A DNA stretch of 64,000 bases, taken from contig JAJEKV010000556.1 in the NCBI GenBank assembly GCA_021234155.1, positions 1 through 64,000 of the forward strand, given 5' to 3'. The notes beneath the pieces are model-generated. The model ran no database searches, had not been told where the DNA came from, and worked only from the letters and a program-made list of their open reading frames with translations. Each line of letters starts with the position of its first letter. Position 1 is the stretch's first letter. Origin of the DNA: Isoetes taiwanensis (Eukaryota; Streptophyta; Lycopodiopsida; Isoetales; Isoetaceae). Both the position numbers and the translations under genes were made by a program. Positions 31,204 through 42,501 of the stretch are shown here, one piece after another.

Positions 31204-32933
31204 CACTCAGGGATGAGAAAAGGGGGAAGAGTTTCTGGTGGTGGAAACCCAGCAACATGAAATTCATCTTGGTGTGTATGAAGACGGTCGCCTGAGTGAT
31301 AGCTGGCAATGAGTTCTTGTCGTGCCGTGAGAGCTTCCGGAGTGTTGAGACCGATGGCGGGAAGAGTGTCAATGAGAAACCCTGAGTGCACCATCTCTTC
31401 AAGGGCACGGTGTGCATCAGCAGGAACATACTGGCATTCCATGAGAAGGCAGGTCTGAAGGCCGAAGGCACTGACGCTGGCATTCGGGTTGCAATAATAA
31501 ATAGGACGCTCTCGAGCAAGAGAACTCAAAAGAAGGCATTTTAAAGCAGCACAAAATCCTGCTTGTCTGTGAACAGATGGATCTGGGGAGGTTGCAGCAC
31601 GCTCCAAAAAAGAATCAAGTCTGGAGACAGCTTGCGTGGGGGTCTGCCATCCGCGCTCATTGGGGATGTAGATCCAATTTTCAGTGTGCTCCAAGGTAGC
31701 GCCATTTTTCCAATTAGAGCGACGAACAAAACGTGGATCCCAACGAAGATTAGTGGAGATCTCCACAGGAGTCCAGTCAGCGTGGCCTTCCATGACTTTA
31801 GTCCAAAAGGGAAGACGCCAATCCGCAGTGAGATATCTGGGGCGTGGGGGTGCACCTCAGAAAGCATATGGAGATTGAGCCATGCCTGTTGGCGTGGGTT
31901 GCTGGGCCTGCTCCCTGAATTCACGAACAAGGTTTGCATCAAGAGCACGGCACCACTGATCCCAATTAGAGCCTGAGAACATGGTATAAACTGGAGGATT
32001 AACCCAACCCGTGGGTATAGTCTTGCTGTCCAGAAAGGCACGCAGGGTGTTGTATCCACCCAGGTGCTGCATATAAAGTTGTGCAAACGGAAGATCTTCA
32101 GGATGGGCTAAATTCTTCCGCACCTGTTTTAACGTCTCAGTTTGTCAGAGAGATAGGTGATGTTCAAGCTCAGGCATGTACTCTGTGCAAAGAGTGTTGG
32201 CGTGAGCAGGATTCTGTAGACACGGATTGTTTTCCAATAACAGCCAATGAGCATGAGGGTTGCCTTGAAAAATCCGATGAGGTCCATCTAAGAACTTATC
32301 CTGTGTATCAGCCAGATAAAAATCATGAAAAATATAAGCCATAGGCTGAACCACACGGAAGATGACAAAATCGGAATCCGCACAGTGGAGTTGATCAAAG
32401 ACTAAGAGTGCACCGAGTAAGCCTTTGTCTTCCATGGAAAGGTCCGGCCAGATCCTTAGAAAATCCTCACTGCCCAGTGGCTCAGAAAGTTTGTCGTTTG
32501 CCGAGTACCACTCGAGAAGAAAAAGATAGCGTCGGGCTACCACGTAATCCATATAGCTGGAAGGGGTAAAAAAATCCTGAGGAATGCGGAGAGCAAGATC
32601 AATGTATACTTCCTGTTGACTTTGTGCTTCTTCCGCAGATTGAACAGCTTGCTTGAGTTGATGTTCCAAGTCTCGGATCTGATTATCTTTTTCGAGCAGG
32701 AGACGGGATTGATCACGGAACCGTTTGTGAGATAGTGTGTCTTGTGAAGAGGATTGCCCGGGAGTGGGAAGTTGAAGCCGAAGAGAGGCAATCTCGGTAT
32801 CAGCAATTAGCTTTTGTTTCTGAGCTTCCGTGAGTTGAGCCTGTAGAGGCGTTACCTGACTTTGAAGCGAGGATAATTGGCCTTCGAGAGAAATGATCTG
32901 CTCGTTGCCCCCCTTGAGCTCGTTGAGCTGATT

Positions 32934-32970
32934 CCTAGGATGGGTCCTATGATAGGCATATACTGGTCGG
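32934..32970 (-). repeat. YR-2 terminal repeat B2
   Basis: 'cctaggatgggtcctatgat' followed by 'aggcatatactggtcgg' matches 33951-33988 apart from the end. It is the outer end of YR-2 and begins directly after ATT. Confidence 0.87.
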
Positions 32971-33319
32971 TGGTTTTAACCGCCACATGGTCGATGCAAA
33001 GGTGAGAAGACCTGGTGACTGCTCCTCATTGGGAAGAAGAACCACGCCTTCTTAGGGTTTTGAGGAAAATCCAAGCAAATAGTTGAAGCACGACCCCACG
33101 CACTCTGGCAACCACAAGACCTTAAAAAATCCTGCAGAATCAAGGCTGAAAGAAAAATAACCCGTCAATGAGTTAGATGCCATAGGCAAGAAGACTCGGA
33201 GGCTCCAGGGCCACGCCGAGAAAGAAACAACAGCCGACCAATCGGGAACCGTTCGCGGAATGACCATCGCGGGAAAAAACAACCGATTAGTGCTGCCTCG
33301 GAGGCTACAGTGCCACGCC

Positions 33320-33700
33320 AAGAAAAAACAATAAATATGATCTCGGAGGCAACAGCGCCACGCCGAGAGAAAACATGAATAATAAATATTGACTCAGAGG
33401 CTACAATGTCACACTGAGAGAAAACATGAATATAAATAAAATACTGTCTTGAAGGCTACAATGCGACTGTCTTGAAGGCTACAATGAGGCGTTGAGAAAG
33501 AGAGATGTCACAAGAACAGAAGGCCACTAAGCCACACCATTGACTGAACACGAACCCACAAAAAATTATATGAAAAAACCTTTGATATGACAACAAGCTG
33601 AAGAAAGGAGAGGCGGCCGGGAAATTGTCACTTGACATGTATTGACATGCACACGGAGTAAACTAATAAGTATGCCTCAGAGGCGACAAAGCCACGCTGA
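33320..33700. repeat. YR-2 short-internal-region repeats
   Basis: Repeated phrases of the type 'ctcggaggctacaatgccac' followed by 'gctgagagaaaac' occur at about 33200, 33295, 33338, 33390, 33445, 33470 and 33680. A single related block, in reverse, is in YR-1 near 29460-29490, so the two elements share part of this region. Confidence 0.7.
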
Positions 33701-33796
33701 GGACATAAAGAATGCACATTTCAAGGACATAGAAAAGAAAAAGAAATAACCAACACGATCAAATGCAAATAACCATTACGGGAGGGGGGTGAGGGA

Positions 33797-33988
33797 AACT
33801 GATAGGATAGAGAAGAAGGAAAAATCTAGCTCAAGAGAACGCCGATGATAGAACAATGAAGAGAGGCTGAATAAATAGGAGGAGTGACAAAGGGACGTCC
33901 CCATCCAAGGAATGTCGGTTCTATTGTTGTCGCAATAGAACCGTGGCATTCCTAGGATGGGTCCTATGATAGGCATATACTGGCCGAT
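33797..33988 (-). repeat. YR-2 internal B1-A2 junction
   Basis: A2 (33797-33947) ends in 'gaaccgtggc', then ATT, then B1 (33951-33988, 'cctaggatgggtcc...'). The palindrome 'cggttctattg' / 'caatagaaccg' lies at 33916-33943. Confidence 0.88.
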
Positions 33989-35976
33989 AGAAGAGGAACA
34001 AACTCAAAAAACAACTCATCATGGAGATTGAAAAGAAGAGAAGCTAAAGAGAAATATAGTATAAAGAAAAGGAGAAACGAGTCGACAAGGGGCACGGGAA
34101 AAGAATGCACAGATAAGGCTGATGGAACAGCAGAACAAAATGGAAAAAATGGCAACAACAAAGGCACAAGAACAGACAGAACATCGAAAGAGCCGATGGG
34201 AGGACTGACGAGTGAAGAAGAACACATAGAAAGGAAGAACATAATATGGTAGAAAGGAGCCAGATAAGTGGGAGCCAGAATGGATAGTGGCATGGGAAAC
34301 AAGGCGATGAAGAAAATAGGCAAGTGCAGCAAAGTAAAAGGTCGGAATAAAAAGAGAGAAGAAAACAAAAAGCGGAGAAGGTGGACGGGGACAAAACTCA
34401 GCAGGAAAAGCGGACGAAGAAAAGAAATTAATGATCCACATCGTTAACGAATAGACCATGGAAAAACACACACGAAACAAATGAATACATGGAACAAAAA
34501 GAAGGACAGAAACACGAACCAACAAGGAACTAAAAGAGCAAAAAGAAGTCAACCAAAATGCCAAACAGAGAGTGAACAAAAAAAGAGCTAGAGACTAGAA
34601 AAACATGACTAAAAGGGATAACAGAGATGCAAGGAAGTAATAATGAGAGAACCAGATAATAAAGCAATGGGACAAGCGAGGCAAAACGGGCAGGCAAGGA
34701 GTTCCAGCATATCGAAGGGGATGGCGCGTCGAGAGCAAAAGAGACCCAAGGCAACCAGAGTAAACGGGAAGAAGATGAGACCAAGAAAAGTAGAGCAAAA
34801 GAGAACCAAAGAAAAAACGAACAATGAAGCAAGAAAAAAGTAGAATGAGCAAGGAAGCCGGAAGTCGAATGATGGGATGTATCAAATGAGAGACACAAAG
34901 TAACAGTGCAAAAAAAGATGGACACGTAAAAATTGGCAGACACAATGTAACAATGCACACCGGTTAGATGAGGAACTTTGATGGAGCATGGCAAACAGGT
35001 TGAACTGAGCAAAAAAAAAAACTAAAGTTAGAAAGATGGAAAGAAATAGAGGTACTGTTGCATTGGTTCCATCTGATTCAAAGCGTACGATTTCTCTAAT
35101 TAATCTGTATCAGACAAGCATAAGCCAAAATCAGAAACCTGTGCTTACAGCGATGGGAGCCACGGATTCCCATTCCGAGACACAACACATGTAGCTGCAC
35201 CTGTCGGAATAGCAACTAGTAGAGGGATGGCCATAGTCCACCGACCTTGTTGTAGCCAATATGGCTTTAAATAACAGGGTCAGCCCTGCCAACACCGATC
35301 GAAAAGTGGGGATTGGCAAATGTACCCTTGATAGAAAAAAAAGAGCGGAACTCACCAACAAAAACGAAATTGGTAACAATCAGTGAGCAAGCATTCCTAT
35401 AACCAGTGTTCAAGGCCCTAAAATCATGTTTAAATCGCCTATCTACATCTCCTGAAGTGCCGATCCTAATCCAACTAAAGAATATTTGGAAAAAATAGAA
35501 GGAAAAAGTAGAAGATGATTGATTCCAGAGGCAGCAAAACCGTCCAACTAATTTGGTTGTGGAGAATGCCGCAATCAGAGGCCCAACCATGCACCCATCA
35601 AGAAAAATGGAAAAGCAACTTATCTGAATGAAAGAGGGGACTCCGGATTGTGAAGATGAAGCCATGCTTTGCAGATCCACTCTCATGCATACAGAAGATT
35701 ATAGATTGGCAACGACCCACCAAAAGAAAGGAACCGAACGATCATCCATCGCGAATCAATCTGCAACACGCCCCAATTCTAGCCGTAAAGCGGATGAGAA
35801 AGAGGTCGCAAAAACCTCTTTTTGCAATCAAACTGCCTAATCCGCAATCAAATCCAACTGGATATCAATATGAAATAGATCAAAGACCGCCAGCAAATCC
35901 AACTGGATTTCAATATGAAATAGATCAAATCCGTCTGGACTGCAAGAGGAAGTAGAACTAGGGAAAACTATGAAAA
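33989..35976. other. YR-2 internal region without recognisable gene
   Basis: This is purine-rich on the plus strand (many 'gaaaag', 'agaa' runs) to about 35000, which opens long but low-complexity frames on the minus strand rich in S, F, L and C. No RT, recombinase or gag motif is seen. Two near-identical 42-bp blocks ('tccaactgg' plus 'aatatgaaatagatcaaa') repeat at about 35848 and 35899. Confidence 0.6.
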
Positions 35977-36127
35977 AACTGATAGGATATAGAAGAAGGA
36001 AAAATCTAGCTCAAGAGAACGCCGATGATAGAACAATGAAGAGAGGCTGAATAAATAGGAGGAGTGACAAAGGGACGTCCCCATCCAAGGAATGTCGGTT
36101 CTATTGCTGTCGCAATAGAACCGTGGC
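35977..36127 (-). repeat. YR-2 terminal repeat A1
   Basis: 151 bp nearly identical to 33797-33947. The arms 'cggttctattgc' and 'gcaatagaaccg' around a short centre ('tgtc') are a perfect 12-bp inverted repeat at 36096-36123. Confidence 0.88.
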
Positions 36128-37403
36128 ATTGTTGTAATTTTGAGAGAGATCCGTGTACATTGTTTGAAGGTCAGCCAGGAGTTTGTCCTTGGTCTTGATC
36201 TGCTCCAACAATTCTTGAATGGTGGACTGTAATTGAGCCTGTTGATCAGCAAGCAGGCTAGTCAGTTCTTGCTCCACCTTGAGAGATTCACGGGCCTGAA
36301 AAGAGCCTCGTGCTTCTGTTGAAGACTGTCTTCCAGTGATTGAGCTTTTGTGTTGGCAGTCTAGAGATCCCTGTGAAGGGCCTCCGTGGCCTCCATGTAA
36401 GCTTGAAGGCCATTCATGAAGGTTTCTTGAGAGTCCTGAAGCTTGAGCACGACGGCTTAAACATCCTGTTGATAGTGATACAGGGCCTGTCTAGAAGGTG
36501 GAGGGGCTGGGCCCTGTGGTCGATTAGACTGTGACGCCTGAGAAACATGGTGAGAATTGGAGTGCGCGGTTTCCGTTGAGGAAGAGGAGACAGAAATAGG
36601 TTTTTCTAGATTTTGAGCATGACGAGGAGAAGGATGAGGGCATGCGGTGTCAGCCTGGTGGTCAACAGAATGGGATTTGAGGGTTGATGGGTGGATGCTT
36701 GAGAAGTAGTATGCTGAGTTGTGGGGGACTCTGGACTGGGTATAGAGACATAATTGCGGATGATGGCTTGAAGGTGAGCACCCACGGCGGTTTCAAGGCC
36801 GGAAGAAGGGGCTGCTCGGATGCGATCAATTTCATGAAGAAGTCGTAGAAACAAAATTTGGGGCCAATCAATGGGATGAGTGGAGTGGATGGCCACAATA
36901 ACAATGTTGAAAAACTGTTTATTTATGTGGGTATTCTTGATGGAATACCCATAGAACTTGCGCCACAGAAATTTAACAAAGAGGTCGTGGGGCTTGGCAA
37001 TGTTTGAGAGTCTATGAGTGTTGGCCTGATAAGGAGTTTGGCCATACTGAGCGATATCATGTTCCTGTAAAGCAGCCCAAGATAAAGCAGACCTGCGTAA
37101 AGGTGACTGGAATACCTGAGAAAGAAGAAGCGGGGTGAGCAGAATATCGGTCTGGTCGACCTTGGTGGCGTACCCGTCCGTGGTGTTGATCATGTGAGCA
37201 ACAAACTGCTTGAGTTGGTCCGGATTTGGTGCAGGGAGGTCCTGCTTGGAGAATTCATAGAGCCCGTGGTGTTCTGCAACTTCCCTACTTGGACCGGCCA
37301 GGGAATCACGAAAGGTTGGAGTGGAGAAGATAACAGACTCAAAAAGAGCCGGATCCCATGGAGCAGTGACTTGAAGAGTAGGAAATTTTGGTGAAGCAGC
37401 CAT

Positions 37404-37945
37404 GGCAAGAAGCTAAGAGAAGGAACTTGGAGAGCGGATGTGATGAAGCTGGAGGGCGGAGAGCAGAAGACGAAACAAAGTGAGACGAAAAGGTTTTAGG
37501 GCACACCAGTTCGGCGAAGGGGCAGAAGGAGAGTGAAACAGGAACCGTTGATTGTGCCAGGTGGCGACAGATGTGAAGAAGTCTATTGGCGAAATTTTGG
37601 CTAAGTCCCCAAGTAGTGAAGGGAGAAGCGATGAACGGCGGAGATGAAACGTGAATGAACGATTGGATGTGACAGCTGGGCGAAGGTACAAATATTAATG
37701 ACCGACGGGCGTGAAAGGAAGGAATGTCATTTAGTGCTGGCAACTCGAAGTGGGATATCATAAAAAAGAAGTGGCATATGGTACCATGGCTAGATATGTG
37801 GCGGGAGAAAAGATTTTGGATTTAGAAATGGCCTTGCATTACAACCACGTTAGCAATTTTTTGATTGGTCCACGTCGACAGAGTTCCAAGCGGTTGGGCT
37901 ATATAAGACGAGCAGTGGTCGAAGCTGAGACAACAGTTCGCAGTG
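37404..37945. promoter_or_regulatory. Gypsy-2 intergenic region between ORF3 and the antisense ORF
   Basis: This region separates two divergent frames. On the plus strand 'gattggtccacgtc' and a TATA box 'ctatataag' (37899-37907) lie about 40 bp before an ATG at 37946. On the minus strand the 250 bp before the ORF3 ATG (37403) are pyrimidine-rich ('ctccgccgttcatcgcttctc' type), like a plant 5' leader. A divergent promoter region is a reasonable inference; no transcript data are available. Confidence 0.55.
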
Positions 37946-38194
37946 ATGGATCCAAGGAACTTGAACGAATGCACCATGCCGCGATCCTGCCAAGAATGGT
38001 TAACTGGTCGGATGAATGCGCTGGACCTGTGGAAGTGCAAGAACCGCGGGATACCCATGGGCGGTTGGTGCAGCGGGATGGCTGATCATCCCGACCTCCG
38101 CACCAATGATATGGAGGTGGTGATCCATCTTCGCTACCCTGAGCACTGCCTGTACCATGTGCTCCGCATCACCTCTGCTCCGAACCCGGAGTAG
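37946..38194 (+). CDS. Antisense small ORF inside gypsy-2
   Basis: An 82-codon frame runs opposite to all other gypsy-2 genes and fits exactly between pol (ending at 38302) and ORF3 (starting at 37403). A TATA box is 39 bp upstream. The predicted protein (begins MDPRNLNECT) has several Cys and His residues, including 'WKCKNRGIPMGGWC', and no domain I recognise. An AT-rich stretch with 'aatataatataaatat' at about 38280 could serve as a 3' end. Antisense ORFs between pol and the 3' LTR are known in some Tat-lineage plant elements; whether this is related is untested. An alternative frame 37750-38085 overlaps but starts upstream of the TATA box. Confidence 0.45.
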   Translation: MDPRNLNECTMPRSCQEWLTGRMNALDLWKCKNRGIPMGGWCSGMADHPDLRTNDMEVVIHLRYPEHCLYHVLRITSAPNPE

Positions 38195-38301
38195 GGGTTC
38201 TTGTAACTTAGGATTTTGTAAATAGGGCTCAACCCATAGTGGATATATATGGGCAATGCCCGACTTTTGTTTTCCACCACTAATATAATATAAATATGCT
38301 T

Positions 38302-40960
38302 CTAGTCACTGTTGTCTGAGTTTGAATTTTGTTCTTGATCGTTTGAATGAACTGTTGTATCATCTGTATGAAATTGTTTGAGGCGAAAACCATTGACCAG
38401 TGTAGGTAATGGAGTGCCATCTAACTCGGCCAGCTTGAAAACACTTGGTTGAACAACTTGAATAATTTGATAAGGACCAAGCCACCTGAATTTTAACTTG
38501 CCTGGAAAATTTTTATAATGAGAATCATAAAGTAAAACCAAATCACCGTCTTTAAAAGTTTTGGCTTTAAGATGTTTGTCATGCAAGGATTTCCGCAACT
38601 GTTGGCCATGAAGAACACGAATATAAGCATCTCTTCGAAGTTCATCCAGCTGTTCAAGTTAATAAACCCGTTCTTTAAGAGCTGCAGGTGGATTTTGTGC
38701 GGTAGCAAGTTGGAAACGAAGAGTCGAAAGGACATATTCAAAGAGCATCAAAGCTTCTTGACCATAAACCAACTTGAAAGGTGTGTGGCCCGTAGCAATT
38801 TTAAAACATGTGTTGTAAGCCCAAAGAACAGTAGGTAACTTTTCTTGTCAATCCGTGCGAGAGGCATCACAGATTTTCTTCAAAATAGTGATCAGAGTTT
38901 TGTTGGTGCTTTCGGCCAAACCATTCCCTTGAGGATAGTAAGTGGTGCTTTTTCTGTGATGGATATACAAATAATCCGTCAGCTCCTTGATGGTATGATT
39001 GACGAAGTGCACTCCACGATCACTAACAAGTTCCGTAGGACAACCAAAACGCGTGATGATGTGCGTGTAAAGAACCTTGGCTGTGCTGGCTGCAGTGTTG
39101 TCTGGTAGGGCACAGGCCTCCGCCCATTTTGTAGCATAATCAGTGATGACCAGAATGTAGCGGGCACGGGTGTGCCGCGCAGGTGGATCCATGGGCCCCA
39201 CAAAGTCCATGCCCCATTTGCTGAAGGGGAGTGACGTGGCGACCAGTGTCAACGGGATAGCGTCACGGGCCGTGGGCCGACCCACACGCTGACAGACATC
39301 ACACGTGCGGGCGTGAGCGTGGGCATCCTTGAAGAGCGTGGGCCAGAAGTAGCCTGCCAGAAGAATTTTGCGTGCCGTGGTGTCACAATGAAAATGACCA
39401 CCACCAAGCCCTTCATGGGCTTGTCGAACGATATCGGGCACTTCATGAGGAAGAACACAGCGTCGGAGTACCAAATCTTTGCCGCGTTTGTACAGATGGC
39501 CCGCGACCATGGTGTAGTCACGGACCTCACGGAGAAACTGACGGCGGCGTGAGTGAAGCTTTGCTGGAGAGAGCGTGGGATCTTCAGAAGAAAGAGCACC
39601 AGTGAGGAGATACTGCTGAAAGTTGTGAAACCAATGGGGCGTGGCCGTGACTAAGAATAGTTGTGCGTCAGGGAAGGCATCAGAAACACCCGTGGAGGGA
39701 TCATCTGTGTGGATGCGTGAGAGATAATCTGGCACAACATGAGATTTGCCGTCTTTATGAATAATTTCAAAAGGAGCGAATTCTTGCAGAAGAAGGACCC
39801 AACGAGCAATTCTGCCCGTGGGCGTGGCCTTGTTGATTAAATAAAGAAGAGCCTGATGATCAACAAAGAACTTGATCTTGCTTCCCAACAAATAATGACA
39901 GAAATGTTGGACACAAAAAACTAAGCCCAAGGCTTCCCGTTCGGTGGCAGAGTAGTTGCGCTCATCAGGATTGAGTTTTCTGCTGGCATAATGGTTTGAT
40001 TTATTTGTGTGCGCGTCATACGCTTGCGAGAGAACAACACCAATAGCAAACACTGAGACATCAACATGAACATGAAAAGGCTTGTCCCATTGAGGAGGAA
40101 CAAGCACGGGGGCCTGAGTAAGCAAGAGCTTCAGCTGTTGGAAAGCAGCGTCCGCATGAGAATTCCAAGCCCAAGTGGATTCATCACCCGTGAGTTTATG
40201 AAGGGGATCAGCAATAGCTGCAAGGCCAGGAATGAAGGTGGAATAGTAATTTACCTTACCCGGGAAAGAACGTGTCTCTTTGATATTGGATGGTGCTTGA
40301 GCCTTAAGCACACAACTGATTTTAGCAGAATCCGTGGTGATACCTGCTTGACTAACCACATGACCCAACAGTACACCAGAGGTGACGCAGAAGGTGCATT
40401 TCTCTGGATTTAGACTAATACCAGACTCATCACATTTCTGAAAGACGAGCTCTAACTTGTCCAGGTGATCATCCATGGAACTGTAGGCTGAAAAGTCATC
40501 ATGAAAGATCTGGAGAAAGGGTTTCTCCTTCATATAGTCGTGAAAGACAGAGAGCATGATGCGTTGAAACGTGGACGGAGAGTTTGATAGACCAAAAGGA
40601 ATCACCCTGTAGGCAAAAATGCCCCACGGGGTGGTAAAGGTAGTTTTGAGTTGATCTGCTTCCTTGATAGAAATTTGATTATACCCTGAAAAACCATCCA
40701 TGAAAGAATACATCTCATGACCAGCAACCTCTTCCAGAACCTGGTCTGTGAAGGGAAGCGGGAAGTGATCACGCTCCGTGGCCTGATTGAGTTTGCGATA
40801 GTCCACACAAATGCGGATCTTACCGTTGTGTTTGAGAGCAATGATGATGGGGCTCACCCATTCAGAATGTTTGACCTCATAAATCAAGCCAACGGCTAAA
40901 AGTTTGTCAATTTCGGCTTTGACACGGTCACGGTAATTGGGGTTGAGCCGGTACTGTCGT
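38302..40960 (-). pseudogene. pol: Gypsy-2 pol: reverse transcriptase, RNase H and integrase
   Basis: The main frame is 40887-38848 (679 codons) and the C-terminal part is 38598-38302. The RT has 'VDYRKLN', 'LPFTDQVLE' and FHDD at residues 128-131, an atypical YxDD variant. RNase H starts at 'HVHVDVS' and contains 'NYSATEREALGLVF'. Integrase shows 'GGGHFHCDTTARKILLAGYFWPTLF', a zinc finger ending 'CDVCQR', then 'WGMDFVGP', 'SDRGVHFVN' and 'GNGLAESTNK'. A stop near 40961 cuts the RT N-terminus from the protease, and a stop at 38848 cuts the integrase core from its 'LGPYQII' C-terminal block. It closely parallels gypsy-1 pol in order and motif style. Confidence 0.92.
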
Positions 40961-41033
40961 TGCTAGATGGGACGTGCATCTGGTTTGATAGGAATAGTGA
41001 GTTCCCCCAAGTCTTTGTTAATACCTCGAAGAT

Positions 41034-42436
41034 CTATATAGCTCCAGGCAAAAATATGTTTGAATTTTTTTGAATAGCGTGACGGCGTGCGCGATAGTTG
41101 GACGGAAGATTGGCAGCTAGGCGGACGGGCTGATTGTTACCAACATCCACAATCTCCACCTTAGAAGTCTGAATGTGTGGAACAACTTCCGTGTCTTGGA
41201 CAACATGAGCAGGAGGTTGAAACATGACTGGAGGAGCTGCATTTTGTGTTGTGAAGAAAAGCGGTTGCTGAGCGTCATCAAGCAGTGGTTGCTTCATGAC
41301 GGCATGTACGTCCACCGTTTCGAGAGGAAGTTCTGGGGCTGAAAAATGGTCAAGACGTTGAATTCTATTGCAAGGAGCCAGGTACGGGTCGAGCAGAGCG
41401 GCCACAGCCTAGTCCTGATCCAGAGTCATCTCACCCCAAGGATCAGCATATTCAGGGTAGGATGAAAGAGGCAGACTCGCGGGTGGAGCCTGAACATGAT
41501 AGATGTTTTGTGCGTCTTCCGAATCGGTGTCGGAGAGAGAAGGTTCGGCATGGTCAACAGAGATGATCTTGCTTGTTTCCAAATCCATGGTGGCATTGAG
41601 ATGACCATCTGTAATGACGAGCTGGTCCGTGGCCCAGTAATGAATATTTTTTGCCTGACGGAGAAAAGGTCTGTCTACCAACATTTCATAATCACCGGGA
41701 TCTTCGCCGGCTTTCCAAACACCAAATTCCAAAGGGAATCTCAATTCTCCTATATTGATGTGAAGAGGGGTGTGACGCCTTGAGGGCGCGTGATATGACC
41801 ATTGGCCAACTTGATGTCATAGCGGGGGTAAAGTTGTTTGATGCCTAATTGCTTTCTGAGCTTATCAGTAATAAGATTGACAGCACTGCCTCCATCTATT
41901 TGAACATGATTGACTTGTTGATTGCCCACTGTGGCATGTACCGTGGGCGTGGAGGTAGCCACCGCTCCAACCAGAACATTGGGAAGGGGTAACTGGTCCT
42001 TGAGAGCAGGACAAAGTTTCAAAATTGTGGCAAGACTCAAAGGGATTTTGATCTTGGCGAGTTCTTCTTGGAGTTCCAAAGGAACATGAGAAAACGGATC
42101 AGCAGGATCCAAGGGAGCTGAAGTCTGAGGTAAAGAAGCAAAAACTTCGTTGAGAAGCTCTACCTCTGCAACAATATTAGGATATGTCTGAGAGCGTGGA
42201 TTGTGAGATGACGGAGGTGCGTCTTGATGCTGCTGAGCTCGGGTGGTTGCGTGAACATTGGCAAGCGTTCGGCCTTCAGCAGCCTGCATGAGGTTGAGGA
42301 TACTTTGTCTTACCTTAGGCATGACATGAGGCATGAGTTTATCCAAATCTGGTGCAAAGTGGACCTTTTTGGCCTCATCATGGGGGATAGTGTCAACTGC
42401 AAAAGCAGGTTGCGTATCATGAGGGATGATGGTCAA
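41034..42436 (-). pseudogene. Gypsy-2 protease and linker region
   Basis: 42436-41750 contains 'VQIDGGSAVNLI', an aspartic-protease active site with DGG in place of the common DTG/DSG. The same variant (IDGGAGVN) is in gypsy-1, so it is a lineage trait. 41744-41409 continues the protease fold ('ILGRPFL' replaced by 'LVDRPFL') and an acidic linker. 41405-41034 is a linker to RT. Frames are separated by a shift near 41748 and a stop at 41408. Confidence 0.82.
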
Positions 42437-42501
42437 GGGGCGTGAAGCCCTGGTCTGGCATGAAACCAGACCAACCCAATTTGACGGTTGTACTGGAGGA
42501 T

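Larger units (their letters stand above)
32934..36127 (-). mobile_element. YR-2: short non-autonomous DIRS-like element in gypsy-2 ORF3
   Basis: This 3.2-kb element, read on the minus strand, has A1 (36127-35977), internal 1, B1 (33988-33951) joined by AAT to A2 (33947-33797), internal 2 and B2 (32970-32934). It has the same split-direct-repeat design as YR-1, and the first part of A plus the B core are alike in sequence. It has no RT, RNase H or recombinase. ATT flanks it on both sides (32931-32933; 36128-36130), and the target ORF3 reads on with one copy of the triplet. It most likely depends on proteins from YR-1-type elements. Confidence 0.87.
31190..37403 (-). pseudogene. Gypsy-2 ORF3: large extra protein, split by the YR-2 element
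   Basis: The first part is 37403-36606 (265 codons), starting at a Met in strong context (gccATGGCT). A Q/E/L-rich coiled-coil-like part follows at about 36600-36131 in shifted frames. After the 3.2-kb YR-2 insertion it continues at 32930-32145 (coiled coil, then 'DLALRIPQDFF...YVVARRYLFLLEWY') and 32123-31190. Total coding length is about 3 kb or 1000 codons. The part around 36850-36700 ('IDWPQILFLRLLHEI...HLQAII') aligns with gypsy-1 near 3085-2985, and 31790-31250 aligns with gypsy-1 1690-1250. Function is unknown. The helical N-terminal part faintly recalls plant transposon-associated proteins, but I cannot confirm this. Confidence 0.7.

Noticed and set aside
33964-35012. Long minus-strand ORFs rich in S, F, L and C, resembling membrane proteins
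   Set aside because: They mirror a purine-biased plus strand inside YR-2, overlap in several frames and contain no conserved motif.
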